DNA of 64,000 bases from positions 156,259-220,258 of the forward strand of contig NZ_JAKLTM010000008.1 in assembly GCF_022012305.1 (NCBI RefSeq), in the 5' to 3' direction. Positions 36,157-45,485 of this stretch are shown here, one piece after another. The notes beneath the pieces were generated by a model. The model ran no database searches. It had not been told where the DNA came from and saw only the letters and a list, made by a program, of their open reading frames with translations. The position numbers and the translations under genes are program-made. The stretch's first letter is position 1; each line of letters starts with the position of its first letter. This DNA comes from Ramlibacter paludis. GTDB taxonomy: Bacteria > Pseudomonadota > Gammaproteobacteria > Burkholderiales > Burkholderiaceae_C.

Positions 36157-36935
36157 CACATTCACTTTCCGTAGGCGACGTGCCGGACGACGACCGCCAG
36201 CGCGTGGACCTGACGATCGTCATCCCCTGCCTGAACGAGCAGGAGAACATCACAAGCATCCTGGATCAGGTGCGAGACTTGGTCACAGCACAGAGCTTCA
36301 CATCGGAAATCGTCGTCGTTGACGATCAGAGCGACGACAGCACCGTCGAGTATGCGAAGCGTTGGGGAAAGGAATGGGGCCACAAGTGCAGGATGACGCT
36401 GATCACGCGGCCGCTGCGGCGCCGCGGTTATGGCGCGGTGGTCCGCTACGGTGTTGCCCACGGTACGGGCCGCTACTGCATCTTCGTGTCCGCGGATGCT
36501 GTCGATCCTATTCAGATGATTCCGCGGATGTATGAAAAGATGGAGCAGGGCTGCGTGATGGTGCAATGTTCGCGCTACCTTAGCGAAGGCGATGCATCGA
36601 CCATCCCTTTCAAATACAAATTCTTCCAATTCTTCTTCCGCCGCGGAGTTCGCATCGCGCTTGGGCAGAAGATCCCGGACTCCACCTACGCCTTCAAGAT
36701 GTTTCGCCGCCGCGAGATGATGGGCGTGGGCCTGAGTCAGAACCGCTTTAGCATTTCACCCGAAATCACCTTCAAGTCCATCCTAACGGGCGGTGAGGTG
36801 GCTTACCTTGCGGGGGCGCAAGGCACGCGCGAGCGCGGAGTTTCAAAGTTCATTTTCCGCAAGGAAGGCCCCGGCTTCTTGTACTGCCTGCTGCGCGCCT
36901 TCCTGCACCGGCACAACCTCATCTATTGGTTCTGA
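36153..36935 (+). CDS. Family 2 glycosyltransferase (polyprenyl-phosphate sugar transferase-like)
   Basis: A 260-residue GT-A glycosyltransferase related to dolichol-phosphate-mannose synthases. The nucleotide-sugar site starts LTIVIPCLNEQENI, with VVDDQSDDS, the RGYGAVVRYGVAHGTG stretch, and SADAVDP in the place of the DXD motif. It has no C-terminal membrane helices, unlike CsbB or GtrB, and ends LHRHNLIYWF. It likely moves a sugar from a nucleotide donor onto a lipid phosphate on the cytosolic face. It starts with GTG at 36153, within the stop of the flippase-like gene. Confidence 0.88.
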   Translation: MTHSLSVGDVPDDDRQRVDLTIVIPCLNEQENITSILDQVRDLVTAQSFTSEIVVVDDQSDDSTVEYAKRWGKEWGHKCRMTLITRPLRRRGYGAVVRYGVAHGTGRYCIFVSADAVDPIQMIPRMYEKMEQGCVMVQCSRYLSEGDASTIPFKYKFFQFFFRRGVRIALGQKIPDSTYAFKMFRRREMMGVGLSQNRFSISPEITFKSILTGGEVAYLAGAQGTRERGVSKFIFRKEGPGFLYCLLRAFLHRHNLIYWF

Positions 36936-37018
36936 CATACCGCTGACGCGGCGCGTAGCAGTTAAGACAATGTCGGCTGCCACACAGCTTCCCTCTCCTC
37001 TGAACAATAAAACTCATC

Positions 37019-37570
37019 GTGAAACGTCTTCCTCTCATCGCCTCCATGCTGGCCATCTTGGCCGTTTTTGCTCTCGTTTTGTGGTTCGGGGTTTTTGGCA
37101 AGCCGCCGATTTATCGCGCCACGATCAGTCAAGCGGAATCGCCAGGATCGGTGCTAGTCGTGTTTTACGGAAAGCGCTACGACGAATACACGTCTAGCGG
37201 TCAACTCATCGTTCCGAAGGTTGGCTGGAAGATAACTCGCCTGCCCGGCAGCCCGGATACTGTGCGACTGGAGCCCGAGAGCAAGGCCGAACCCCTGCGT
37301 TTCGAGACCAGCACCCAACCGGTTCTGGTGTCGCTGATCCGCCATGCGAACGGCGGAGTCGCCAAGCTCGAGGGGGCGCCCGGCTTCACGCGCCAGTTCA
37401 ACCTGAGATCGCCGCAGGAAACGATCGAGAACATCCAAATTGGCGGTCCGGAATCGACCGTTCCGCCGACCACAGAAATATTCGGCTTCAAGCCCGTGTA
37501 TGCGATCGCCATCGGCCTGCTGGTCCTCGTGATTCTGGTTGCATTGGCTTTCCGAATCGCCAAACGGTAG
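37019..37570 (+). CDS. Small bitopic membrane protein of unknown family, paralogous to the N-terminus of the next gene
   Basis: A 183-residue protein starting at GTG 37019. It has an N-terminal membrane helix (ASMLAILAVFALVLWFGVF), an extracytoplasmic domain of about 115 residues, and a C-terminal helix (VYAIAIGLLVLVILVALAF). The domain shows SPGSVLVVFYGKRYDEY, PLRFET and LIRHANGGVAKLE. Nearly the same order occurs in residues 1-180 of the next protein, at roughly half identical positions by eye. I recognise no known domain. A beta-sandwich, carbohydrate-related role is a guess only. Confidence 0.75.
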   Translation: MKRLPLIASMLAILAVFALVLWFGVFGKPPIYRATISQAESPGSVLVVFYGKRYDEYTSSGQLIVPKVGWKITRLPGSPDTVRLEPESKAEPLRFETSTQPVLVSLIRHANGGVAKLEGAPGFTRQFNLRSPQETIENIQIGGPESTVPPTTEIFGFKPVYAIAIGLLVLVILVALAFRIAKR

Positions 37571-37630
37571 GCCCCGCGGCCGCGCTGCATCGTTCCCATC
37601 CAGCCTGTCGCCCTATTTGAGGACCATGTA

Positions 37631-40600
37631 GTGAAGCGCCTCCCCTTAACCGCTTGCTTATTTGCGCTGCTGGCCATTCTTGCTTTCGCACTGTCGTTCC
37701 GCCAAGGCAGTGAGCCGCCGGTGTACAAGGTCGCGATCGGCCGGGCCGCCACGGAGCCCGGGTCGGTGCTTGTCGTGCTGTACGACAAGCGTTACGACGA
37801 GTACGTCAGCAACGGCCGGTTGCTGATGCCGAAATCGGGCTGGAAGGTGACGCGGTTGGCCGAACTGGTGCGCTTGGAGTCGGACGGGCCGACAGAGCCA
37901 CTCCGGTTCGAGACAAACCTAGAGCCGCTGTACGTTTCGATCATCCGCCATGCGAACGGGGGCGTGGCGCGCCTTGAAGAAGCGCCTGGTACGTACCGCA
38001 TGGTCGACTTGCGGACTCCGCAGGAATCGTACGTGGCCATCCAGATCGGCGGCCAGCAATCCACTGTGCCGCCGGCCGAGGACTTCCCCAGCCGCTCGAC
38101 CTGCCGGCTATTCGGTGTGACGTTATCCTTCTTGGCCGCTCTTGGCCTGGCCATCCACTTGCGCCAGCGGCGCAGTCAGGCGCCTGATACCGTGGTCGTC
38201 AATTCGGTGGGCCCTCGCCTCCCGAAGGTGGGTCGACAGCTGCTCCTCTCGTTGCTGCTCGTGTTTGCCGCGTTTCCCGATGCCGTTTTGCTGGGCGCGG
38301 GCTTCCGCATGAACGATCAGCAGTGGGCCACGATTAACCAGAAGAAGCGCACGGACTTCTATCCCGTGCCGGCGCGCAACCCCGGGCAGCTGCATCAGGA
38401 TTGGTACACCTCCGGCCTCAACGACACCGCTGGAGGCCAGTTCCAATCGGAGCCGGCGATGGAGTTCATTCGCCATACGTTGGCGACAAAGGACTCCCCA
38501 TACTGGAATCCTTATTCGATGGCGGGTTCTCTGGGGCCGGAGACCTTGGTCGACCTGAAGCTCTCAGCCTTTACCCTGGCCTACGCCCTCCTTGGCGGGG
38601 GCAGCCACGTGTACGACATGCTGACTCTGCTCGGGTTCTGGATGGGAGTTTTCTTCGTATTCAGACTGTGTGAAGGACCCCTGCGCCTGCACCCCCTCGC
38701 GGCGACCGCCGCAGCGGTGCTCTATCTCCTGAACGGCTTCAACACGGCGAACCTGGGCTCCAACGTCGCACAAAGCTATGTGTTCGTGCCCATGTGCCTC
38801 TTGGCCTGCTTCCGGCTGATGGAGAGCAGAACACCGGTGCGCGTAGCTGCCGCAGCTGCTGCTTACATGGGGCTGCTTTCCTATACGTTCTTGCCCACCA
38901 CGCTGCTGGAGGGGCTTGCCATCGTCGTATGCACCACCGGGTTCGCGCTCTGCGCCGATTGGGGCGGCGCCAGCAAGATCCGGATCCTGTCGCGGGCTCT
39001 TGGCCTGCAGGCACTGGTGGGAGCGATCGCGCTGTGCGGAGTCGCGTTCATCTATTTGCCTTTCTTCGAAAACCTTGATGTCACCGGAACCTTGAGCGCC
39101 TATCGGGAGCGCATTTTTTACCCGGCGTCATTCAACGGCCTCTTGTCGATCTTCAGTTCGTCGCATTTCTTCGAGTCGTACCGAGCGGGAAACCCGGAGG
39201 CGTTCACCTTGGGAGGCAACACGATCTTCCATTACAGCGTGATCGGCCTTGGATTGGTCGCAAGCGCCTTCAGGCGGGGGGAGTCGCGGCTGCGCCCGCT
39301 CGCCTTCGCAGCGACTCTCATGGCAGCCGTCGTATTCGCCCGCGACTTCGGGATTCCCGGCGTGACCTGGCTAGTTGACCATCTCCCGATTGTTCGCAAC
39401 ATCGGCGAGCAGTACACATGGGTGGCCATCAGCATCCCCCTGACGATCCTCGCCGCCATCGGTACCCAGAACCTGCTGGAGCGGAAATTCTCCTTCATTC
39501 CGCAGCTCGTGTTGATCGCGATAGCCGTTGCGGGCACGGTACTCCTTGCAAATTCTTACGGCCTGCGGCAGTCGGCGGCTGTGTGCAATCCATTAGCCAC
39601 CCCGTGCCCAATCGGTTCAGTGGGGCTGATCGCTGCGCTCAGCGTCGTTCTTCTGGCCTCGCTCTGGCTGGTGCGCAGATTCCCTGATCTGCGCTTCGGA
39701 CTCACGGGCATGCTGGTAATGCTGATGTTCCTGCAACTGGTGGTGGATGCCAAGGAAGTGCGTTTCGCGCGTGAAGATATCTACGATAAGCCGACAAGCG
39801 ACGTGCGGTTCCTGCAGCAGCACGCCGGGCTCGACCGCACCATGACGCTGGGTGTCTACGCAACGGCCATGGACAACGGGTCGGCATTCCAGCTGCAGGA
39901 AGTGACCTCCCTGAACCCAGCGCCCATGCCCGGCTACAAGCAGTACTTCAAGGAAATGACGCGCAATCTGCCGCAGGAAGCGCATTTTTCCGAATTCACG
40001 TCGCTCGCTGTGCCGCAGCCGAAAGCAACTCTCGATTACTACGACTGGTTCCTCGTCAACCTGCTGGGCGTCAAGTACGTGATCGCGCCGTCGACGTACG
40101 CCACCTTGTTTGCGGACGCGCAGGCGAAGGGCTTGCCGATAGTCCACGTTTCGAAGTTCACGAAGATCATCGAAAATCCGACGGCTTTCCCCCGGGCCTT
40201 CTTTCTGCCTGGCGTCCTTCCAACGCAAGGTGAAGTGACCCTTCCGCCCAACCTCGAGGCGAAAGACGTTGTGCCGGTGAAGATCGCGATGTATCGCAAT
40301 GCGTCAGTGATACTGCAGGGCGAGGCTGCGACGCCCGGGACAGCGGTGCTTACCGACAACTGGCATCGGAACTGGCAGGCGACAGTCAACGGCAAGACCG
40401 TCGACATTGGTAAGGTTCAAGGTACGTTTCGCGGGATTCCTGTCCAAGCGGGCAAATTCGAGATCGCGATGCACTACCGGCCCGCCACGCTGCCGCTGGC
40501 ACTAGTGCTGACGAGCCTGGCTTGGCTTTTCGTGATTGCAGTCCCGGTCGCGGCGCTGATTCGGCGCTGGAGGTTCAGGGGCGCTAGATTGAAGGCGTAC

Positions 40601-40633
40601 CCGCTCCCTGATCCTGCCGAAGGGCAATCGTAG
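37631..40633 (+). CDS. YfhO-like multi-pass membrane protein (GT-C glycosyltransferase-like) fused to the preceding unknown domain
   Basis: A 1000-residue inner-membrane protein from the GTG at 37631. Residues 1-180 repeat the small protein just upstream (helix, SVLVVLYDKRYDEY, PLRFET, IIRHANGGVARLEE, second helix). From about residue 205 there are roughly a dozen helices in a YfhO-like layout: an early extracytoplasmic loop with acidic residues, the YWNPYSMAGSLGPE segment, and a C-terminal periplasmic beta domain (VLTDNWHRNWQATVNGKTVD, typical of YfhO). YfhO proteins transfer sugars from lipid carriers outside the membrane. That activity here is inference. Confidence 0.82.
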   Translation: MKRLPLTACLFALLAILAFALSFRQGSEPPVYKVAIGRAATEPGSVLVVLYDKRYDEYVSNGRLLMPKSGWKVTRLAELVRLESDGPTEPLRFETNLEPLYVSIIRHANGGVARLEEAPGTYRMVDLRTPQESYVAIQIGGQQSTVPPAEDFPSRSTCRLFGVTLSFLAALGLAIHLRQRRSQAPDTVVVNSVGPRLPKVGRQLLLSLLLVFAAFPDAVLLGAGFRMNDQQWATINQKKRTDFYPVPARNPGQLHQDWYTSGLNDTAGGQFQSEPAMEFIRHTLATKDSPYWNPYSMAGSLGPETLVDLKLSAFTLAYALLGGGSHVYDMLTLLGFWMGVFFVFRLCEGPLRLHPLAATAAAVLYLLNGFNTANLGSNVAQSYVFVPMCLLACFRLMESRTPVRVAAAAAAYMGLLSYTFLPTTLLEGLAIVVCTTGFALCADWGGASKIRILSRALGLQALVGAIALCGVAFIYLPFFENLDVTGTLSAYRERIFYPASFNGLLSIFSSSHFFESYRAGNPEAFTLGGNTIFHYSVIGLGLVASAFRRGESRLRPLAFAATLMAAVVFARDFGIPGVTWLVDHLPIVRNIGEQYTWVAISIPLTILAAIGTQNLLERKFSFIPQLVLIAIAVAGTVLLANSYGLRQSAAVCNPLATPCPIGSVGLIAALSVVLLASLWLVRRFPDLRFGLTGMLVMLMFLQLVVDAKEVRFAREDIYDKPTSDVRFLQQHAGLDRTMTLGVYATAMDNGSAFQLQEVTSLNPAPMPGYKQYFKEMTRNLPQEAHFSEFTSLAVPQPKATLDYYDWFLVNLLGVKYVIAPSTYATLFADAQAKGLPIVHVSKFTKIIENPTAFPRAFFLPGVLPTQGEVTLPPNLEAKDVVPVKIAMYRNASVILQGEAATPGTAVLTDNWHRNWQATVNGKTVDIGKVQGTFRGIPVQAGKFEIAMHYRPATLPLALVLTSLAWLFVIAVPVAALIRRWRFRGARLKAYPLPDPAEGQS

Positions 40634-40649
40634 CCTGTGCTTCCGCGGA

Positions 40650-41120
40650 TCAGTTCGGGAACAGCCGAAGGAGCACTGTGGTCATGCAGAGATAGCGCAG
40701 GAACTTCCCGACCAGCATGTAGCCCACGCAGGGCCAGAACGGGAACTTGAGCCACCCGGCCACCGCGCACAGCGGATCGCCGACGATGGGCAACCAGGCC
40801 AGCAGGCAGGCCTTGGGGCCCAGCTTTTCCAGCATGTCCAGGGCCTTCACATGGACGTGCGAATGCGCGTACTTGTCCGCCACCTTGTGCGCGCCGTAGC
40901 CCATCCACCAGTCCACCATGCCGCCCAGCGTGTTGCCGGCGGTGGCCACGGCCATCGCGCTCCAGAAGAGATCGGGGTTGAGCTTCAGCAAGCCGAACAG
41001 CGCCGGCTCGGAGCCGACCGGCAGCAGCGTTGCGGAGACGAACGCTGCCACGAAGAGCGTGCTCAGCCCGTATTGCGGCAGCGCCAGCAGGGCGAACAGT
41101 GTTTCCATCCAGGCAGGCAT
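40650..41120 (-). CDS. YqaA family (VTT/DedA-type) membrane protein
   Basis: A 156-residue inner-membrane protein with about four helices. It has the VTT-type glycine signature near ATAGNTLGGMVDWWMGYG, and LLAWLPIVGDPLCAVAGWLK matches the YqaA subgroup of DedA-like proteins, which are thought to move lipids across the membrane. The ATG at 41120 is used. It is convergent with the YfhO-like gene (16 bp apart) and divergent from dusB. Composition is again GC-rich, so the odd region ends before it. Confidence 0.88.
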   Translation of the reverse strand: MPAWMETLFALLALPQYGLSTLFVAAFVSATLLPVGSEPALFGLLKLNPDLFWSAMAVATAGNTLGGMVDWWMGYGAHKVADKYAHSHVHVKALDMLEKLGPKACLLAWLPIVGDPLCAVAGWLKFPFWPCVGYMLVGKFLRYLCMTTVLLRLFPN

Positions 41121-41165
41121 GCGCGCGCATTATCGGAGGACGCCTGCGGATTGGGGCGGAATTTC

Positions 41166-41198
41166 ATTTCAAGCGCTGAAATGTCCCGGGCCTACAAT
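41166..41198 (+). promoter_or_regulatory. Putative dusB-fis-purH promoter region with palindrome
   Basis: A palindrome ATTTCA-AGCGC-TGAAAT lies at 41166-41182, just upstream of a TACAAT -10 candidate (41193-41198); dusB starts at 41237. The palindrome would cover the -35 and could be an operator. The regulator cannot be named from sequence. Confidence 0.4.
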
Positions 41199-41236
41199 CG
41201 TGCCTCTTTTTTCGGCAGTCCCCCATCCACACCGCA

Positions 41237-42280
41237 ATGAACATCGGCCCCTACCGTCTCGCGAACAACGTGTTCGTGGCGCCGATGGCAGGCGTCACGG
41301 ACCGGCCGTTCCGCCAGCTGTGCCGCTCTTTCGGCGCCGGCCATGCGGTGAGCGAGATGGTCACGTCGCGGCGCGAGCTGTGGAACAGCCTGAAGACCTC
41401 GCGCCGCGCCGACCACGCGGGCGAGCCAGGGCCAATCGCCGTGCAGATCGCCGGCACCGACGCGCAGATGATGGCCGAGGCCGCCGCGTACAACGTGGCG
41501 CGCGGCGCGCAGATCATCGACATCAACATGGGCTGCCCGGCCAAGAAGGTCTGCAACAAGTGGGCCGGCTCGGCGCTGATGCAGGACGAGCCGCTGGCCG
41601 TCTCGATTGCCGCCGCCGTGGTCCAGGCCTGCGCACCGCAGGGCGTGCCGGTCACGCTGAAGATGCGCACCGGCTGGTCGCAGGACCACAAGAACGCGCT
41701 GGCGCTGGCCCGCGCCTTCGAGGACGTGGGCATCCAGCTGCTGACCATCCACGGCCGCACGCGCGAGCAGGGCTACGGCGGCCACGCCGAATACGACACC
41801 ATCGCCGCGGTGAAGGCCGCGGTGCGCATCCCCGTGGTGGCCAACGGCGACATCACGACGCCGGAGAAGGCGCGCGACGTGCTGGCGGCCACCGGCGCCG
41901 ACGCCGTAATGGTGGGCCGCGCCGCGCAGGGCCGGCCCTGGATCTTTCGCGAGATCGTCCACTTCCTTGCCACCGGCACGCACCTCGCGCCGCCGCTGGT
42001 GGCCGAGGTGCAGCGGGCGTTGCTGGCGCACTTGCAGGACCATTACGCCCTGTACGGCGAATTCACCGGCGTGCGCAGCGCGCGCAAGCACATCGGCTGG
42101 TACGTGAAGGCGCTGCCCGGTGGCGCCGAGTTCCGCGGCCACATGAACACGATCGACAACAGCGCACAGCAGTTTGCCGCCGTTGCCGCTTTCTTCGAGG
42201 CGCTGGGCGCGCGGATGGACCGCCTGCCCGTTGCCGAGGAGTCCGCGTGCGATGGCGCTTACGCCGAGAGCGAGGCATGA
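41237..42280 (+). CDS. dusB: tRNA-dihydrouridine synthase B
   Basis: A 347-residue FMN-dependent enzyme that makes dihydrouridine (position 17 in E. coli) in the tRNA D-loop. The TIM barrel begins [18 protein letters not shown]. The catalytic cysteine region is [19 protein letters not shown], and later [13 protein letters not shown] and [11 protein letters not shown] are typical of DusB. Its stop overlaps the fis ATG (ATGA). The dusB-fis pair is conserved from gamma- to betaproteobacteria. Confidence 0.96.
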   Translation: MNIGPYRLANNVFVAPMAGVTDRPFRQLCRSFGAGHAVSEMVTSRRELWNSLKTSRRADHAGEPGPIAVQIAGTDAQMMAEAAAYNVARGAQIIDINMGCPAKKVCNKWAGSALMQDEPLAVSIAAAVVQACAPQGVPVTLKMRTGWSQDHKNALALARAFEDVGIQLLTIHGRTREQGYGGHAEYDTIAAVKAAVRIPVVANGDITTPEKARDVLAATGADAVMVGRAAQGRPWIFREIVHFLATGTHLAPPLVAEVQRALLAHLQDHYALYGEFTGVRSARKHIGWYVKALPGGAEFRGHMNTIDNSAQQFAAVAAFFEALGARMDRLPVAEESACDGAYAESEA

Positions 42281-42513
42281 GCAAGAAACAAATCGAAGAA
42301 TGCGTCCGCGCCAGCCTGGAGGGTTACTTCCGCGACCTGCGCGGCACCGAACCCGACGGCATGTACGAGATGCTGGTGAAAGTGGTGGAGAAACCGCTGC
42401 TGGAAGTGGTGATGGCGAAAGCCGAGAACAACCAGTCGCGCGCGGCCGAATGGCTGGGCCTGAACCGGAACACGCTTCGCAAGAAGCTCATAGAACACAA
42501 GCTCCTCAAATGA
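42277..42513 (+). CDS. fis: Fis family DNA-binding protein
   Basis: A 78-residue nucleoid-associated regulator. The C-terminal helix-turn-helix [20 protein letters not shown] is unmistakable, and the preceding helices ([15 protein letters not shown]) form the dimer. It lacks the longer N-terminal beta-hairpin of E. coli Fis, as is usual in betaproteobacteria. It is overlapped at both ends: its ATG by dusB and its stop by purH. The three genes are therefore likely one translationally coupled operon. Confidence 0.95.
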   Translation: MSKKQIEECVRASLEGYFRDLRGTEPDGMYEMLVKVVEKPLLEVVMAKAENNQSRAAEWLGLNRNTLRKKLIEHKLLK

Positions 42514-44081
42514 ACGCATTGCTTTCGGTCTCCGACAAGACCGGCATCGTCGAACTCGCCCAGGCGCTGCATGCGCAGGGCGTGCGCCTGATCTCCACCG
42601 GCGGCACGGCCAAGCTGCTGGCCGACAAGGGCCTGCCGGTCACCGAAGTGGCCGAGGTCACCGGCTTCCCTGAAATGCTGGACGGCCGCGTGAAGACGCT
42701 GCATCCCAAGGTGCACGGCGGCCTGCTGGCGCGGCGCGACCTGCCCGAACACGTGGCGGCGCTCAAGCAGCACGGCATCGACACCATCGACCTCCTGGTG
42801 GTCAACCTCTATCCCTTCGAAGCGACCGTCGCCAGGCCCGGCTGCACGCTCGAAGACGCCATCGAGAACATCGACATCGGCGGCCCGGCCATGGTGCGCA
42901 GCGGCGCCAAGAACTGGAAGGACGTCGCGGTGCTGACGGACGCGTCGCAGTACCAGGGCGTGCTCGACGAGCTCAAGGCCAACGGCAAGGTCTCGGACAA
43001 GACGAAGTTCGCGCTGTCCGTCGCCGCGTTCAACCGCATCAGCAACTACGACGCCGCGATCTCGGACTACCTGTCGTCGCTGCAGGAAGACGGCACGCGC
43101 TCGTCCTTCCCGGCGCAGGCGAACGGCCGCTTCGTCAAGCTGCAGGATCTGCGCTACGGCGAGAACCCGCACCAGCAGGCCGCCTTCTACCGCGACCTGT
43201 ACCCGGCGCCCGGTTCGCTGGTGCAGGCGCAGCAGCTGCAGGGCAAGGAGCTCTCGTACAACAACATCGCCGATGCCGACGCGGCCTGGGAATGCGTGAA
43301 GTCCTTCGACACGCCGGCCTGCGTGATCGTCAAGCATGCCAATCCCTGCGGCGTGGCGCTGGGCAAGGATCCACTGGAAGCCTATTCCAAGGCCTTCCAG
43401 ACCGACCCGACGTCCGCCTTCGGCGGCATCATCGCCTTCAACCGGCCGCTGGACGGCGCCGCTGCGCAGCAGGTGGTGAAGCAGTTCGTCGAAGTGCTGA
43501 TGGCGCCGGACTTCACGCCCGTGGCGCTGCAGGCCTTCGCCGGCAAGGCTAACGTGCGGCTGCTGAAGATCGCACTGCCGCCGGGCGGCGCGACCGCGTG
43601 GGACAAGGGCCAGAACCTGATGGACATCAAGCGCATCGGCTCGGGCCTGCTGATGCAGACGGCCGACAACCACGAGCTGGCGCTGGGCGACCTGAAGGTC
43701 GTGACGAAGAAGCAGCCGACGCAGCAGGAACTGCAGGACCTGCTGTTCGCGTGGAAGGTGGCGAAGTACGTGAAGTCCAACGCCATCGTGTTCTGCAAGG
43801 ACGGCATGACCATGGGCGTCGGCGCCGGCCAGATGAGCCGGCTGGATTCGGCGCGCATCGCGAGCATCAAGGCGCAGCACGCCAAGCTGTCGCTGGCGGG
43901 CACGGCCGTGGCGAGCGATGCGTTCTTCCCGTTCCGTGACGGGCTCGACGTCGTGGTGGATGCAGGCGCGACCTGCGTGATCCAGCCGGGTGGGTCGATG
44001 CGGGACCAGGAAGTGATAGCTGCTGCGAACGAGCGCGGCGTGGCGATGGTGTTCAGCGGGGTGCGGCACTTCCGGCACTGA
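42510..44081 (+). CDS. purH: Bifunctional AICAR transformylase/IMP cyclohydrolase PurH
   Basis: A 523-residue enzyme for the last two steps of IMP synthesis. Residues 1-200 are the IMP cyclohydrolase ([41 protein letters not shown]). The rest is the formyltransferase with the catalytic KHANPCG motif and [11 protein letters not shown], ending GVRHFRH. The ATG at 42510 overlaps the fis stop. Coupling a purine gene to fis suggests growth-rate control, as inference. The convergent hemL is separated by a repeat element. Confidence 0.97.
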   Translation: MNALLSVSDKTGIVELAQALHAQGVRLISTGGTAKLLADKGLPVTEVAEVTGFPEMLDGRVKTLHPKVHGGLLARRDLPEHVAALKQHGIDTIDLLVVNLYPFEATVARPGCTLEDAIENIDIGGPAMVRSGAKNWKDVAVLTDASQYQGVLDELKANGKVSDKTKFALSVAAFNRISNYDAAISDYLSSLQEDGTRSSFPAQANGRFVKLQDLRYGENPHQQAAFYRDLYPAPGSLVQAQQLQGKELSYNNIADADAAWECVKSFDTPACVIVKHANPCGVALGKDPLEAYSKAFQTDPTSAFGGIIAFNRPLDGAAAQQVVKQFVEVLMAPDFTPVALQAFAGKANVRLLKIALPPGGATAWDKGQNLMDIKRIGSGLLMQTADNHELALGDLKVVTKKQPTQQELQDLLFAWKVAKYVKSNAIVFCKDGMTMGVGAGQMSRLDSARIASIKAQHAKLSLAGTAVASDAFFPFRDGLDVVVDAGATCVIQPGGSMRDQEVIAAANERGVAMVFSGVRHFRH

Positions 44082-44092
44082 TCCCGCGCGTT

Positions 44093-44174
44093 GTCATTGC
44101 GGGCTCGACCCGCAATCCAGCCCCAGTGCCCCATCGACCACGGGAAATGGATCCCGGGTCGCGCCCGGGATGAC
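44093..44174. repeat. REP/BIME-like pair of palindromes between purH and hemL
   Basis: Two 21-nt palindromes face each other: 44096-44116 (ATTGCGGG...CCCGCAAT) and 44151-44171 (ATCCCGGG...CCCGGGAT), each flanked outward by GTC or GAC. This is the head-to-head layout of a bacterial interspersed mosaic element, placed as usual between convergent genes. It may also end transcription from both sides. Confidence 0.8.
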
Positions 44175-44177
44175 AAG

Positions 44178-45485
44178 TCAGCCGAGCGTCTTGAACACTT
44201 CCCGCGCCGCAGCCACCGTGTCCGCGATGTCCTGCTCGCTGTGCGCGGAACTCACGAAGCCCGCTTCGTACAGGGCCGGCGCGATGTACACGCCGCGATC
44301 GAGCAGCCCGTGGAACAGCTTGCCGAACTTCGGTGCGTCGCTCTTCATGACCGCGCCGTAGTTCTGCGGCAGCTCCGGCAGCAGGAAGAAGCCGAACATG
44401 CCGCCTTCGCAATCGGCCGCGAATGCGATGCCCGCTTCCGCCGCCGCCGACTTCAGGCCTTCGACCAGCGATGAAGTCTTCTTGAAGAGGGCTTCGTAGA
44501 AGCCCGGCCGCGCCACTTCCTGCAGCGTCGCCAGTCCGCACGCCGTGGCGACCGGATTGCCGGACAAGGTGCCGGCCTGGTACACGGGCCCCAGCGGCGC
44601 GAGCTTTTCCATGATGGCGCGCGGCCCGCCGAAGGCGGCCAGCGGCATGCCGCCGCCGATCACCTTGCCCAGCACCGTGATGTCGGGCGCGAAGCCGGGC
44701 AGTTGCGCGGCGTACACAGCCTGGGCGCCGCCCAGCGCCACGCGGAAGCCGGTCATCACCTCGTCGAACACCAGCAGCGCGCCGTGCTGCGTGCACAGCT
44801 CGCGGCACTTCTGCATGAAAGGCCGGCTGGCGCGCACGAAGTTCATGTTGCCGGCGATCGGCTCGATGATGACGCAGGCGAGGTCGGCGCCGTGCTTCGC
44901 GAACGCGGCTTCGAGCTGCTCCACGTTGTTGTATTCGAGGACCAGCGTGTGCTGCACCACTTCCTGCGGGACGCCGGCGCTGGTCGGATGGCCGAAGGTG
45001 GCCAGGCCCGACCCGGCCTTCACCAGCAGCGCATCGGCGTGGCCGTGGTAGCAGCCTTCGAACTTGATGATGGTGCTGCGGCCGGTGGCGCCGCGCGCGA
45101 GGCGGATCGCGCTCATCGCGGCTTCGGTGCCGGAGCTCACCAGCCGCACCATCTCCACCGAGGGCAGGTGCTTCACGATCTCTTCGGCCAGCTCCACTTC
45201 GCGCTCGGTCGGTGCGCCGAAGGAGAAGCCCTCGGTCACCGCGCGCTGCACGGCCTCCACCACGCGCGGGTGGCCGTGGCCCAGGATCATGGGACCCCAG
45301 GAGCCGATGTAGTCGATCTGGCGCGTGCCGTTGGCGTCCCAGAAATAGGCGCCTTGCGCGCGCTGCACGAAGCGCGGCGTGCCGCCGACGGCGCGGAAGG
45401 CGCGCACCGGCGAATTGACGCCGCCCGGAATGAGCTGGCGGGCGCGCTCGAACAGCGCGGAATTGCGGTCAGTGCTTGGTGTCAT
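44178..45485 (-). CDS. hemL: Glutamate-1-semialdehyde 2,1-aminomutase HemL
   Basis: A 435-residue PLP enzyme that makes 5-aminolevulinate from glutamate-1-semialdehyde for haem. The PLP lysine is Lys274 in [17 protein letters not shown], with the family stretches [33 protein letters not shown] and [15 protein letters not shown]. The ATG at 45485 starts [17 protein letters not shown]; it overlaps the thiD end by 17 nt on the same strand, so thiD-hemL is an operon. A longer open frame upstream belongs to thiD's sequence in another frame. Confidence 0.97.
   Translation of the reverse strand: MTPSTDRNSALFERARQLIPGGVNSPVRAFRAVGGTPRFVQRAQGAYFWDANGTRQIDYIGSWGPMILGHGHPRVVEAVQRAVTEGFSFGAPTEREVELAEEIVKHLPSVEMVRLVSSGTEAAMSAIRLARGATGRSTIIKFEGCYHGHADALLVKAGSGLATFGHPTSAGVPQEVVQHTLVLEYNNVEQLEAAFAKHGADLACVIIEPIAGNMNFVRASRPFMQKCRELCTQHGALLVFDEVMTGFRVALGGAQAVYAAQLPGFAPDITVLGKVIGGGMPLAAFGGPRAIMEKLAPLGPVYQAGTLSGNPVATACGLATLQEVARPGFYEALFKKTSSLVEGLKSAAAEAGIAFAADCEGGMFGFFLLPELPQNYGAVMKSDAPKFGKLFHGLLDRGVYIAPALYEAGFVSSAHSEQDIADTVAAAREVFKTLG

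Noticed and set aside
34277..40633. Prophage or integrative element
   Set aside because: No integrase, transposase, phage gene, attachment repeat or tRNA border is visible. Only composition and gene content suggest transfer.
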